A stretch of 64,000 bases of DNA from Pelomonas sp. CA6 (GCF_022549225.1 NZ_JAKZFD010000002.1:62001-126000), one strand, 5' to 3'. Counted from the first letter of the stretch, positions 32,441 through 42,813 are shown. Numbers and translations are program-made. The notes: a model not told the origin generated them from the letters alone.

Positions 32441-32603
32441 CGAAGGTCCTTCATTCGGTTGGCCGCAGCGGGCAAGCGCTGGCGGGGTTGGAGAATCGGC
32501 GGGCTGCACGGCGACTGCGGGGGCTCAGAGACACGGCCCCGAGATTGGAGGCGCCCCGCCAACCTCCGTCAATCGCATCAACGGCGGGCGCAGCGAGCCC
32601 CCG

Positions 32604-33038
32604 TCATGGCTCGCACAAATGCAGCAAGGGAAACGGCCGCCCCGCGGCATCGGTCGCCGAACGGCCGAACGGCTTGAAGCCCTGGGCCAGGTAGAAGGCG
32701 GTGGCGCCGGGGTTCTGTTCGTTGACGTCGACCGTCAGCGGCCCCTTGAGCGCACGCGCATGGGCCAGCAGGCGCTTGCCGCCGCCGCGACCGAAATGGC
32801 TGGGCGCGATGAACAGCGCCTCGAGCTTGTTATCGTCCAGGCCCATGAAGCCCACGGGCTCGCGCGCGTCGCCGCACAGCACCCAGACTTCCAGCTGGGT
32901 CAGGGCCTGATCGCGCACGACGGGAATCAGGTCCTCGATGTCCGACTCGGACAGGAAGTGATGCGTGGCCCGCACCGATTGCAGCCACAGGGCCAGCAGC
33001 GCGGGATGGTCGGACAAGTCGGCGGGGCGGAGGGTCAT
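32604..33038 (-). CDS. GNAT-family N-acetyltransferase
   Basis: 144 residues starting MTLRPADLSDHPALLALWLQSVRATHHFL, followed by a shortened GNAT core with EALFIAPSHFGRGGGKRLLAHA (acetyl-CoA loop) and FYLAQGFKPFGRS. The opening resembles putative acetyltransferases of the YjaB/ElaA type. No substrate is predictable. It follows glpD, 52 bp downstream on the same strand. Confidence 0.83.
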   Translation of the reverse strand: MTLRPADLSDHPALLALWLQSVRATHHFLSESDIEDLIPVVRDQALTQLEVWVLCGDAREPVGFMGLDDNKLEALFIAPSHFGRGGGKRLLAHARALKGPLTVDVNEQNPGATAFYLAQGFKPFGRSATDAAGRPFPLLHLCEP

Positions 33039-33090
33039 GGGGGCGGCAAAGCGCGGGATGATGAATCGACCCGGCCCGGCCGGCCGGTGG

Positions 33091-34719
33091 TCATGCCGCC
33101 GCGCCCGCGCGTCCGTCCCACCAGCGCGCCACCTGGGCCCGCTGGGCCTCGCTGTAGTGCAGGCCCAGCTTGGAACGCCGCCACAGCACGTCCTCGGCGT
33201 CGCAGGCCCATTCCTCGCGGCGCAGGTAGTCCAGCTCGCGTTCGAACAGGCCCGGCGCGACTTCGGCGCCCAGCGCCTGCAGATCCCGCGCGTCGTCCAG
33301 CACGCGCTCGACGCGCGCGCCATAGGCGCGCGCCAGGCGATGGGCCAGCGCCGGCGGCAGGAAGGGATAGCGGCGCAGCACCTCCTGCACGAAGCGCAGA
33401 AAGTCACGCTGCGGATGGCGCGGCTGGGCCGCCCCCACCCAGTCGCTGAGGTCGCCGCCGGGCAGGAAGGCGCCTTCGGTCCAGGCCGGGCGCGGCTGGT
33501 CCAGCATCTCGCCGATGCGGTCGGCCGCGTCCTCGGCGAGCTTGCGGAAGGTGGTGATCTTGCCGCCCCAGACGGTCAGCAGCGGCGCGCCGTCGCGGTG
33601 GGTTTCGAGCAGGTAGTCGCGCGTCACCGCGGCCGGGTCGCCGGAGGCGTCGTCCAGCAGCGGCCGCACGCCGGCATAGCTCCACACCACCTGCTGCGGC
33701 GTGACCGGGCGGCGGAAGTAGCGGCTCGCCTGTTCGCACAGGTAGGCGATCTCGTCGGCGTCGATGCGCGCCCGCGCCAGCCCCTGCAGCGACGCCGCCG
33801 GCACCTCGACGTCGGTGGTGCCGATCAGCGTGAAGTCCTGTTCGTAGGGGATGGCGAAGATGATGCGCTTGTCGGGGTTCTGGAAGATGTAGGCGTGCGG
33901 GTGCTCGAAGCAGCGCGGCACGACGATGTGGCTGCCCTTGACCAGGCGCAGGCTGCGCGTGGCCAGCGCCTCGCCATGGGCGCTGCGCGCGGCCTCGCGC
34001 AGGAACTGCTCGGCCCAGGGGCCGGCGGCGTTGACCAGGGCGCGGGCACGCAGCGTGCGCGTTTCGCCCCGTTCGCCGCGCAGCGTCGCGCGCCACTGGC
34101 CCGCTTCGCGCTGCGCCGCCACGACGGCCGTGCGGGTTAGCACGGTGGCGCCCTTGTCGCGCGCGTCCTGGGCATTGAGCAGCACCAGCCGCGCATCGTC
34201 CACCCAGCCATCGGAATAGGCGAAGCCGCGCGTGAAGCGCGGCTGCAGCGGCGCGCCGGCCTCGTGGCGGCGCAGGTCCAGGCCCTCGGAGCCAGGCAGC
34301 AGCTCGCGCCGCGCCAGGTGGTCGTAGAGGAACAGGCCCACGCGGATCATCCAGGCCGGACGCATCGCCGGGTCGTGCGGCATCACGAAACGCAGCGGCC
34401 ACATGAGATGCGGCGCGCTGCGCAGCAGCACCTCGCGCTCCTGCAAGGCCTTGCGCACCAGCGCGAACTCGTAGTACTCCAGATAGCGCAGCCCGCCGTG
34501 GATCAGCTTGGTGGACGAAGACGAGGTGTGCGACGCGAGGTCCTGCGCCTCGGCCAGCAGCACGCGGTAGCCGCGCCCGGCCAGGTCGCGCGCGATGCCG
34601 GCCCCGTTGATGCCACCGCCCACCACCAGCACGTCGACCGGCTCGGGGCCGGGGTCGCTCGGCGGGGTCGGCGCGGCAGAAATTCCGCGAGTGGGGTGGC
34701 GGTCTGAAGACGGGCCCAT
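33091..34719 (-). CDS. glpD: Glycerol-3-phosphate dehydrogenase (respiratory)
   Basis: 542 residues from the ATG at 34719. The N-terminal FAD-binding Rossmann motif VDVLVVGGGINGAGIARDLAGRGYRVLLAE and STKLIHGGLRYLEYYEFALVRKAL are GlpD signatures. Others such as IGTTDVEV and VWSYAGVRPLLDD, plus the C-terminal helical domain, fit. The enzyme oxidises sn-glycerol-3-phosphate to dihydroxyacetone phosphate and passes electrons to quinone. It is divergent from glpK with 96 bp between, a glycerol utilisation pair; no glpF or glpR is seen nearby. Confidence 0.95.
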   Translation of the reverse strand: MGPSSDRHPTRGISAAPTPPSDPGPEPVDVLVVGGGINGAGIARDLAGRGYRVLLAEAQDLASHTSSSSTKLIHGGLRYLEYYEFALVRKALQEREVLLRSAPHLMWPLRFVMPHDPAMRPAWMIRVGLFLYDHLARRELLPGSEGLDLRRHEAGAPLQPRFTRGFAYSDGWVDDARLVLLNAQDARDKGATVLTRTAVVAAQREAGQWRATLRGERGETRTLRARALVNAAGPWAEQFLREAARSAHGEALATRSLRLVKGSHIVVPRCFEHPHAYIFQNPDKRIIFAIPYEQDFTLIGTTDVEVPAASLQGLARARIDADEIAYLCEQASRYFRRPVTPQQVVWSYAGVRPLLDDASGDPAAVTRDYLLETHRDGAPLLTVWGGKITTFRKLAEDAADRIGEMLDQPRPAWTEGAFLPGGDLSDWVGAAQPRHPQRDFLRFVQEVLRRYPFLPPALAHRLARAYGARVERVLDDARDLQALGAEVAPGLFERELDYLRREEWACDAEDVLWRRSKLGLHYSEAQRAQVARWWDGRAGAAA

Positions 34720-34815
34720 GGACTCCGACTGTAGCCCCAACCGCCCCCCGCCCATGCCAGACTGCGGCAAGATCGCGGCAACCCGCAACGCCCACGACGG
34801 GAACGAGGAGACCCC

Positions 34816-36309
<1,494 letters not shown>

Positions 36310-36454
36310 GCCGCGGCCAGCGGGTGTACCGCCACCCTGGCCTACCCCTTCTGCGCGCGGGGCCGGCACTTCCCCCGCCGCACGCGCGGGCCTACATTGG
36401 GCTTCCCCCGGGGCGCCATCAGGCGCCCTTTCCCCCGCCAGCAAGGAGCCCGCG

Positions 36455-36889
36455 ATGCGTATCGAACCCTATCTGTTCTTCAACGGCCGCTGCGAAGAGG
36501 CCATCCAGTTCTACAAGACCCGGCTCGGCGCCGAGGTGCAGATGATGATGCGCAACGCCGAGAGCCCCGAGCCGCCGCCGCCCGGCGTGCTGCCCCCGGG
36601 CAGCGAGCAGAAGATCATGCACGCCTCGCTGCTGGTCGGCGGCGCGCTGCTGATGCTCTCCGACGGCATGTGCAACGGCGAGGTGGGCGACAAGGCCTTC
36701 AAGGGCTTCTCGCTGTCGCTGGACTGCGCGAACGAGACCGAGGCGCGGCGCTGCTACGACGCGCTAGCCAGCGAGGGCGGCCGGGCCGACATGCCGCTGA
36801 CCAAGACCTTCTGGGCCCCGCTGTTCGGCATGGTGACCGACAAGTTCGGCATCAGCTGGATGGTCGGCGTCTCGGACAAGACGAGCTGA
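36455..36889 (+). CDS. PhnB-like VOC protein
   Basis: 144 residues. MRIEPYLFFNGRCEEAIQFYKTRLGAEVQMMMR opens the PhnB/YjdN-type glyoxalase fold, and GALLMLSDG and FWAPLFGMVTDKFGISWMV complete it. Members lack the obvious metal triad of true glyoxalase I and their roles are mostly unknown. AAGGAG precedes the ATG by 7 bp. Confidence 0.83.
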   Translation: MRIEPYLFFNGRCEEAIQFYKTRLGAEVQMMMRNAESPEPPPPGVLPPGSEQKIMHASLLVGGALLMLSDGMCNGEVGDKAFKGFSLSLDCANETEARRCYDALASEGGRADMPLTKTFWAPLFGMVTDKFGISWMVGVSDKTS

Positions 36890-37069
36890 CCGCGCATGGG
36901 GCGACAACGCCCCGTGCCCGACCTCCGTTCGAGGTCTGACGAACGCCCGGATGCAGCGTTTACATCTTGCGCGTCAACCGATTCCCGGCGCCATCAGTTG
37001 GACAGACGTCAAGCCGGCGGTGCCACCAGCGCCCGCGCCGCGGAGCCCAGCGCCGGCAAGGAGCGACAG

Positions 37070-37426
37070 ATGACAACGAAGACCGACACCCGGCAGCGCG
37101 CGCTGCAGGCCCTGGCGGCGCTGGCCCTGGTTCTGGGCGCCGGTGCCGCGCAAGCGCGTGGCGACGTGCAGTGGTCCATCTCGATCGGCGCGCCGGTCTA
37201 TGCACCGCCGCCGGTGGTCTACCTGCCGCCGCCGCGACCCGTCTACCTGGCCCCGCCGCCTCCACCGGTGTACGTGCAGCCGGCCCCCATGGTCTACGGC
37301 TACAGCTATGGCTATGTGGAGCGGCCCCACCATCACCACCACCACCGCCGCGGCTGGCGCGACAGCGACGGCGATGGCGTGCCCGACCGCTACGACCGCC
37401 GCCCGGGCAACCCCTGGCGCTACTGA
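37070..37426 (+). CDS. Exported Pro/His-rich protein with a calcium-type repeat
   Basis: 118 residues, AAGGAG 7 bp upstream. A signal peptide (LAALALVLGAGAAQA) is followed by a Pro/Tyr/Val tract built on PPPxxVYLPPP repeats, a run of six His residues (HHHHHH) and finally DSDGDGVPDRYDRRPGNPWRY. The DSDGDGVPDRYD segment is a single thrombospondin-type-3 calcium-binding repeat. It is probably a periplasmic or surface protein; no specific role is known. Similar short YXWRP-type proteins are widespread in Proteobacteria. Confidence 0.65.
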   Translation: MTTKTDTRQRALQALAALALVLGAGAAQARGDVQWSISIGAPVYAPPPVVYLPPPRPVYLAPPPPPVYVQPAPMVYGYSYGYVERPHHHHHHRRGWRDSDGDGVPDRYDRRPGNPWRY

Positions 37427-37430
37427 GCGC

Positions 37431-37446
37431 CGGTCCGCGCGGACCG
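37431..37446. terminator. 16-bp palindrome after the Pro/His-rich gene
   Basis: CGGTCC-GCGC-GGACCG starts 4 bp after the stop codon. There is no T-tract. A second short hairpin (GGGGC-AAAA-GCCCC) follows at about 37537-37550, also without T-tract. Either could end transcription of the gene upstream. Confidence 0.4.
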
Positions 37447-37668
37447 TACAGAGGGTCAGGTCTTGCCTGAGCCGGGCGACTGCCGGCCAGACCGGGCCTG
37501 ACGCTCGCCAACCGCCCACTCACCCCCCTTTGGAGGGGCAAAAGCCCCCTTCTCCTCCCGGGACAATCCGCCGGCCCCGCGCCACCGTGTCGTGAGTCAC
37601 GGTCCGGCGCCTCCGGCCGCGCGCCCGTCGGCGGCGCGCACGACCACAACCTCCCCGGGAGTTTCCCT

Positions 37669-38853
37669 TTGCAATCACAAAACCTCGTCTATCCGCGCGA
37701 GCGGACGCTGGGCGTCATCGCGCTGGTGCTGGGCCTGCTGATCTGGCTGGCCCTGATCGTCGGCACGCTGGGCGTCATCCTCGTCGTGCTGCTGTCCTTG
37801 TCGCTGGTCTATCTGTTCGCGCAGTCGGCCTTCATCAGCTACATCAAGGGTTCGGGCGTCCAGCTGTCGGAGTCGCAGTACCCGGATCTGTACCGCCGCT
37901 ACCGCGACTGCTGCGAGCGGCTGGAAGTCCGCGACGAGCCCTCGGTCTACCTGCTGCAGGGCGGCGGCTGGCTGAACGCCTTCGCCACCCGCTTCCTGGG
38001 CCGCGACTTCGTCGTGCTGCTGTCCGACGTGGTCGACGCGATGGACGAGCATCCCGACGGTGTGAGCTTCTACATCGGCCATGAGCTGGCCCATATCCGC
38101 CTGGGCCACCTGGGCTTCGGCAGCCTGGTGCGCGCGCCGGCGCTGTGGTTCCCGCTGCTGGGCGCCGCCTATTCGCGTGCCAAGGAGTCCAGCTGCGACC
38201 TGCACGGCCGCGCCTGCTGCAGCAGCGACGAGAACGCCGCGCGCGCGCTCGCCGCGCTGGCCGTGGGCGGCAAGCGCTGGCAGACCCTGAACCTGGAGAA
38301 GTACGACAGCCAGCTGCAGGACACGCGTGGCTTCTGGATGTCGCTGCACGAGCTGTGCAGCGGCTATCCCTGGCTGAGCAAGCGCATCGCCCGCGTCCAG
38401 GGCCGCGGCGTGCCGTCGCGCCATGGCGTGGCCTGGCTGCTGGCGCTGTTCGTGCCCTATGGTGGCGGCGGCGCGATCGCCGCGGCACTGCCGCTGATGC
38501 TGGTGGCGCTGGTGGGCGTGGGCGCGGCCGTGGGCCTGCCGGCCTACCGCGACTACCAGCAGCGCGCGCAGTTCGCCTCCGACCTGGTCGCCGCGCAGGC
38601 GCTGCAGCAGCGCTTCGCCGACCATTACCTGGAGAACGAGAGCATCCCCACGCTGGCCGATGTCGGCGTCAACGAGCTGCTGCCCACCGGCGCCACGCTC
38701 AGCGTCAACGAGGACAACATGGTGCTGACCGTGCAGCGCGAGGCCGGCGGCTTCGAGCTGACGCCCTCGGTGAACGACAGCGGCAAGATCGAGTGGAGCT
38801 GCGGCCCGATGGAGGGCACGCGGGCCAAGCTGCTGCCCGCCAGCTGCCAGTGA
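37669..38853 (+). CDS. M48-like metalloprotease with pilin-like C-terminal tail
   Basis: 394 residues from a TTG with GGGAG 9 bp upstream. Two hydrophobic segments (about 13-52) anchor the N-terminus. YIGHELAHIRLGH gives the HExxH zinc motif (H138, E139, H142) of peptidase M48, and AKESSCDLHG the later Glu ligand. After a second hydrophobic stretch at about 265-290 the last 100 residues (LPAYRDYQQRAQFASDLVAAQALQQRFADHYLENESIPTLADVG) look like the C-terminal part of a type IV pilin-like fold. This tail is unusual for M48. It is followed by a good terminator. Confidence 0.75.
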   Translation: MQSQNLVYPRERTLGVIALVLGLLIWLALIVGTLGVILVVLLSLSLVYLFAQSAFISYIKGSGVQLSESQYPDLYRRYRDCCERLEVRDEPSVYLLQGGGWLNAFATRFLGRDFVVLLSDVVDAMDEHPDGVSFYIGHELAHIRLGHLGFGSLVRAPALWFPLLGAAYSRAKESSCDLHGRACCSSDENAARALAALAVGGKRWQTLNLEKYDSQLQDTRGFWMSLHELCSGYPWLSKRIARVQGRGVPSRHGVAWLLALFVPYGGGGAIAAALPLMLVALVGVGAAVGLPAYRDYQQRAQFASDLVAAQALQQRFADHYLENESIPTLADVGVNELLPTGATLSVNEDNMVLTVQREAGGFELTPSVNDSGKIEWSCGPMEGTRAKLLPASCQ

Positions 38854-38895
38854 GGCAGGCGGGAGCCACGCGGCTCCCGCGGCACCCAAAACCCG

Positions 38896-38917
38896 GGCGG
38901 CCCAGGCCGCCTTTTTT
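38896..38917 (+). terminator. Rho-independent terminator
   Basis: A 6-bp GC stem GGCGGC/GCCGCC with a CCAG loop is followed directly by TTTTTT (38912-38917), the only textbook intrinsic terminator seen in the window. It ends the transcript of the M48-like gene. Another stable hairpin, GCGGGAGCC/GGCTCCCGC, lies 20 bp earlier. Confidence 0.85.
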
Positions 38918-38944
38918 CATGGGCGCGCGGACCGGCGGACCCGG

Positions 38945-39529
38945 TCAAAGACCCAGCGAGGCGCCCGCGCCGGCCAGCGTCGCCACGCCCAGCACGGCGA
39001 AGATCAGCGCGGCCACGCCATGCACCAGGCGCACCGGCATGTGCTGCGCCAGGCGTCCGCCGACGAGCACGGCCGGCACGTTGGCGATCATCATGCCCAG
39101 CGTGGTGCCGGCGACGACCGCGCCGAAGTCGGCATAGCGCGCCGCCAGCGCCACGGTGGCGATCTGCGTCTTGTCACCCATTTCGGCCAGGAAGAAGGCC
39201 ACCACCGTGGTGCCCAGCACGCCCAGGCGCCGGCTCAGACCGCCGCCGGCTTCGTCCTCGTCCAGCTTGTCGGGGATCAGGGTCCAGACGGCCATCGCGA
39301 GGAAGCCCAGGCCCAGCACCCAGCGCAGGGTCTGCGCGCCGACATGGGCGGTGATCCAGCTGCCCACCGCCGCCGCGCCGGCATGGTTCACCACGGTGGC
39401 GAGCAGGATGCCCAGGCAGATGGTGCCGGGTTTGCGGAAACGGGCGGCCAGCACAAAGGCCAGCAGCTGGGTCTTGTCGCCGATCTCGGCCAGGGCCACC
39501 AGGCCGGTGGCCACGAGGAATGCGTCCAT
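38945..39529 (-). CDS. UPF0016/TMEM165 (GDT1) family manganese exporter
   Basis: 194 residues with six membrane segments and the duplicated family motifs ALAEIGDKTQLLAF (N-half) and FLAEMGDKTQIATV (C-half), separated by an acidic loop (DKLDEDEAGGG). Characterised bacterial and eukaryotic members (for example MneA in Vibrio) transport Mn2+ or Ca2+. The yybP-ykoY riboswitch upstream argues that this one is a manganese exporter induced by Mn2+. It could also be named MneA-like, but I leave the symbol blank. Confidence 0.9.
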   Translation of the reverse strand: MDAFLVATGLVALAEIGDKTQLLAFVLAARFRKPGTICLGILLATVVNHAGAAAVGSWITAHVGAQTLRWVLGLGFLAMAVWTLIPDKLDEDEAGGGLSRRLGVLGTTVVAFFLAEMGDKTQIATVALAARYADFGAVVAGTTLGMMIANVPAVLVGGRLAQHMPVRLVHGVAALIFAVLGVATLAGAGASLGL

Positions 39530-39598
39530 GCAATGACTTTCGCGCGGCCGGGAGGCTTACCCATGACCATGCCTCCTCCGGCCGCAACCCGGGGGCAT

Positions 39599-39787
39599 GG
39601 TCAAAGGTCTCGCCAGGCGCGGGACCGACGCGGGTCGGTCCGGACGCTGCCCGCGCCATGATCGCGGTGCACGGAGCACAGCGATGCAAGTCTGTTGACG
39701 CGGGCCTGCTCTGAGGTCTCCGGGACGCCGGACCAGATGATGGCTCGGTCGGGCCCGGGGATGGGACGATGGCAGCGGCTACTCCCC
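39599..39787 (-). promoter_or_regulatory. yybP-ykoY (manganese) riboswitch
   Basis: Read on the minus strand, the RNA starts with GGGGAGTAGC (39787-39778), continues with CGTCAACA and ends with GGCGAGACCTTTGACC (39614-39599). The first and last are the hallmark conserved blocks of the yybP-ykoY family. A strong hairpin (GGACCGAC-CCGC-GTCGGTCC, 39641-39622) lies in the long arm. Downstream, two mutually exclusive helices can form before the ATG of the UPF0016 gene: GACCATGCC/GGCATGGTC, or CCGGAGGAGGC/GCCTCCCGG. That is a plausible expression switch. Mn2+ stabilises the aptamer and usually turns the gene on. Confidence 0.8.
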
Positions 39788-39829
39788 AATGACGGGACGC
39801 ATTGTAGGCGAGGTCGCCGCCCGGCCCGC

Positions 39830-41260
39830 TCAGGGCGGCGGCTGCAGCGGCACGCGCGGCCAGTTCTGGCGCAAGGCCGCGCGCCCGGCCAGCCCGCCCA
39901 GCGCCAGCAGCGCGACAGGGCGGCGCGGCAGCGCGGCGAAGGCCGTCGCCACGGCCTCGGTCGTGGGCGGCCCCGGCGGAAACAGGCGGCGCAGCGCCTC
40001 GGCCGGCGCGAGGCCGCGCGCCAGCAGCCGGCACAGCGAGGCGCCCAGCACCAGCGGATCGGTGGCGCGCTGCGCGGCCTCGGCCTGCAGCCGGCCCCAG
40101 GCTCGCGCCAGCTCATCGGGCGTGGGCGCGTCGGCCAGCGCGGCGCTCCAGCCGGCCTGCAGCGCGGCAAGCATCTGCGCGGCCTCGCCCCATCGCAGCT
40201 GCAGGCGCCAGGTCTCCGGCTGCGCTTCGGGCAGATCCAGCGGATGCAGGCGGCAGCCGTCCAGCAGGCCCTCGTCCGCGCCGCGCGGCTGCAGCCGCAG
40301 CGCCACCAGCTCCAGCGCCAGGCGCCGCGCCAGCGCGTCGCCACCCGGCGGCAGCGCGAAGAGCAGCTCGGCATGATCGGGTGCCGCCCCAATTTCCGCG
40401 GCCAGATCCAGGAACAGCGAGGACGGCGCGACCGCCGGCCGCGGCGCCGCCGGCACGGCGGCCGGCCCGGGGCGCCAGTCCTCGAACAGCGCGCGCGCCA
40501 GCGCCAGCCCCTCCTGGGCCCCCAGCTCCCCGGCCAGCACCAGGGTGCAGCGCTCGGGCCGCAGGTACTGGCGGCGAAACAGCAGCAAATCCTCGCGCCG
40601 CAGGCGCTGCAGCGCGGCGGCCGGGACAGGCGCCGCGCCACCGGCCAGGCGTGGCGCCCAGAGTTCGGCCAGCGCGGCAGGATCGAAGCGCAGCAACCGG
40701 TCGCGGTCCTGCGCCTGCTGGCGCGCATGCGCCAGCGCCTGCGCACTCAGCAGCGGCTCACGCACCAGGTCGGCGAGCAGGGCCAACGCATCGCCCAGCC
40801 CGTCCTCCAGGCCGGCGGGCAGCGCCAGCCCCAGCAGGCTGGCCTGGCCGCCGCCCTCCAGGACCAGCGGCGCGCCCAGCGATTCGGCGGCGTAGGCGAT
40901 GTCGTCGAAGTCCATGTCCTCGCCGTCGCGGCGCGCACCACGTGCCAGCGCGGCCATGCCCAGCGCGATGACGCCTTCGCGGCCGGCCGGCTCGTGGGCC
41001 GCGCCGGCCGCGACCATCAGCTGCAGCCCCAGGCGGGCGCAGCCGGGCCGCGGCAGCACCAGCACGCGCAGTCCGTTGGCCAGGCGCTGCTGGGCCAACG
41101 GCGGCGCGCCGAGCGCGGCCAGCGGCTCGCGCGGCGGCGGCTGGTCCAGCCGTACCTGGGCCCGCGCGGGAGGCAGCAGCCCCGCCCCAGCGCCGGCCAG
41201 GCCGCCGGCCAGCAGGCGGCGACGGCGCGGATCCGGCGCTTGTCCTTGGATCTCGCTCAT
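39830..41260 (-). CDS. M16-family protein without zinc motif (second of pair)
   Basis: 476 residues from the ATG at 41260, overlapping the upstream gene's stop by 4 bp (ATGA). An RRRRLLAGG segment followed by a hydrophobic stretch suggests Tat export. Two M16-type domains are present (about 70-250, 260-470), with RLANGLRVLVLPRPG and LVLAGELG patterns. The HxxEH zinc motif expected after AAHEPAGREG is replaced by VIALGMAALARG, so it is predicted to be catalytically inactive. The partner gene also lacks it. Confidence 0.75.
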   Translation of the reverse strand: MSEIQGQAPDPRRRRLLAGGLAGAGAGLLPPARAQVRLDQPPPREPLAALGAPPLAQQRLANGLRVLVLPRPGCARLGLQLMVAAGAAHEPAGREGVIALGMAALARGARRDGEDMDFDDIAYAAESLGAPLVLEGGGQASLLGLALPAGLEDGLGDALALLADLVREPLLSAQALAHARQQAQDRDRLLRFDPAALAELWAPRLAGGAAPVPAAALQRLRREDLLLFRRQYLRPERCTLVLAGELGAQEGLALARALFEDWRPGPAAVPAAPRPAVAPSSLFLDLAAEIGAAPDHAELLFALPPGGDALARRLALELVALRLQPRGADEGLLDGCRLHPLDLPEAQPETWRLQLRWGEAAQMLAALQAGWSAALADAPTPDELARAWGRLQAEAAQRATDPLVLGASLCRLLARGLAPAEALRRLFPPGPPTTEAVATAFAALPRRPVALLALGGLAGRAALRQNWPRVPLQPPP

Positions 41261-42693
41261 GCGTCGCCTCCACCGGGATGGCTGAGGCTCAGCCAGGCGG
41301 CCCCCAGCATGCGTTCGCGCCACAGGCGCTGGATCTGCGCGCCGTCCACCGCGCTCCAGGCCTCAAAGCTCTGTTGCAGCGAACGCAGCACGCCGCCCTG
41401 CTGCCACTGCTGGCGGGCCAGATGGCCGGCCAGCGCGACGGGGTCCAGCGCGTCGCGCTGCAGCTGCACGCGCAGCAGGCGGCGCGCCTTGTCCAGCTCG
41501 GGCGCGCTGATGGGCTCCTCGGCCAGGCGCAGCAGCTCGCGGCGCAGCGCCGCCAGCAGCGGGCCGGCGGCTTGGCCGCGCGCCGCCACCGCGCGCGCCA
41601 CCAGCAACCCAGCTTGGGCATGCTGGCGCAGCTGCAGCACCAGGCTGTGCGCCACGCCCTGCTCCTGCACCAGGGTCTCGACCAGGCGGCCGGAGCGCCC
41701 CTGGCCCAGCACGGCCTGGGCCAGTTCCCACAGCGGACGCTCGGGGCTGTCGGCCGGCGGCAGCTGCCAGACCAGGGCCACGGCCGGCAGCGGCGCGCGC
41801 CAGCCCTGCAGCACCAGGCTCTGGCTGGCCGGACGCGCCGGTTCGACCCAGCGCTGCTGCTCGCCGGCCGCCTGCACAGGCGCGCGCAGGCTGCCAAACA
41901 GGGTCTCGGCCAGGCGATCCAGCTCGGCCGCGTCGAAGCGGCCGGTGACGATCAACGCGGCGTTGTCGGGCCGCAGCCAGGCGCCGCGGTGCTGGCGCAG
42001 CGCGTCCAGACTCAGCGCCGCCCAGCCGGCAGGCTCGCCCAGCAAACCGCGCTGGTAGGGATGGGTCAGAAAGCCCTGGGCGCAGGCCGCCTCGTCCAGC
42101 CGCGCATAGGGATGGGCCAGCTGCGCCGCCTGGCGCGCCTGGGCCAGGCGGCGGCGCGCCAGCGCCAGCCCGGCTTCGTCCAGTTCGGCGTTGCCGAAGC
42201 GCTCGGCCACCGCCCACATCAGCCGCGCCAGCTGCGCGGCCGGGCCCTGCGCGGTGAAGGCGCAGAAGTCCTCGCCCAGCTGCAGCGACGCGCGGCCGCC
42301 GCTTTCTTCCACCAGGGCCTGGTGGCCCTGCGCGTCCAGGTAGCGGCTGCGCAGGCTCATCGCCTGCAGCAGCGCAAAGCCCAGGCCGGCCTGGCCGGCG
42401 GGATCGTGGCGGGCGCCCATCTGCGCGCTCAGCACGACACCGACCTGATCGCCAGGCGCGGGCAGCGAGATCAGCCACAGCCCGTTGCCCAGGCGACGCC
42501 GGCGTGGCTTCTGGCGCATGAAGGCGCTCAGCGCCTCCAGCGCCTCGGGCGGGTCCTCATCGCCCGGCACCGCCGTGGCGGCGCTGGCGGCTTCGTCGGC
42601 GGGCGGCAGCACAGCGGCCGGCCGCGGCGCCTTCAGCGGCGGAGCGGGCAGCACCGGCGAGGCCGGCTTGGGGGCGGCGGCGAGTCGCATCAT
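41257..42693 (-). CDS. M16-family protein without zinc motif (first of pair)
   Basis: 478 residues. The N-terminal 60 residues are Pro/Ala-rich and end just before RRRRLGNGLWLISLPAPGDQVGVVLSAQMGARHDPAGQAGLGFALLQAMSL, where the zinc-binding HxxEH should be; none is present. The domain architecture otherwise fits the M16B pair (about 70-250, 260-460, with NAALIVTGRFD and GQGRSGRLVETLVQEQG). No signal peptide is obvious. It is translationally coupled to a second inactive M16 gene, so both may form an assembly rather than a protease. Confidence 0.75.
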   Translation of the reverse strand: MMRLAAAPKPASPVLPAPPLKAPRPAAVLPPADEAASAATAVPGDEDPPEALEALSAFMRQKPRRRRLGNGLWLISLPAPGDQVGVVLSAQMGARHDPAGQAGLGFALLQAMSLRSRYLDAQGHQALVEESGGRASLQLGEDFCAFTAQGPAAQLARLMWAVAERFGNAELDEAGLALARRRLAQARQAAQLAHPYARLDEAACAQGFLTHPYQRGLLGEPAGWAALSLDALRQHRGAWLRPDNAALIVTGRFDAAELDRLAETLFGSLRAPVQAAGEQQRWVEPARPASQSLVLQGWRAPLPAVALVWQLPPADSPERPLWELAQAVLGQGRSGRLVETLVQEQGVAHSLVLQLRQHAQAGLLVARAVAARGQAAGPLLAALRRELLRLAEEPISAPELDKARRLLRVQLQRDALDPVALAGHLARQQWQQGGVLRSLQQSFEAWSAVDGAQIQRLWRERMLGAAWLSLSHPGGGDA

Positions 42694-42813
42694 GGGGCCA
42701 GCATAGCCGCGGGGGCGAGGACGATCAGCCTCCCTGACAAGGCGGTGTCAGCAGGGGGCAACGATGATGTCCGCCTGTTACAGCAGGCCCCGGCGGGGCC
42801 CAGGGAGCACCTC

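Noticed and set aside
39622-39641. Third copy of the CCGAC-GCGG-GTCGG hairpin, as a possible IS110 end
   Set aside because: Its flanks do not match the two IS110 left ends, and it lies inside the yybP-ykoY riboswitch, where a stem is expected. The similarity is a property of short GC palindromes.
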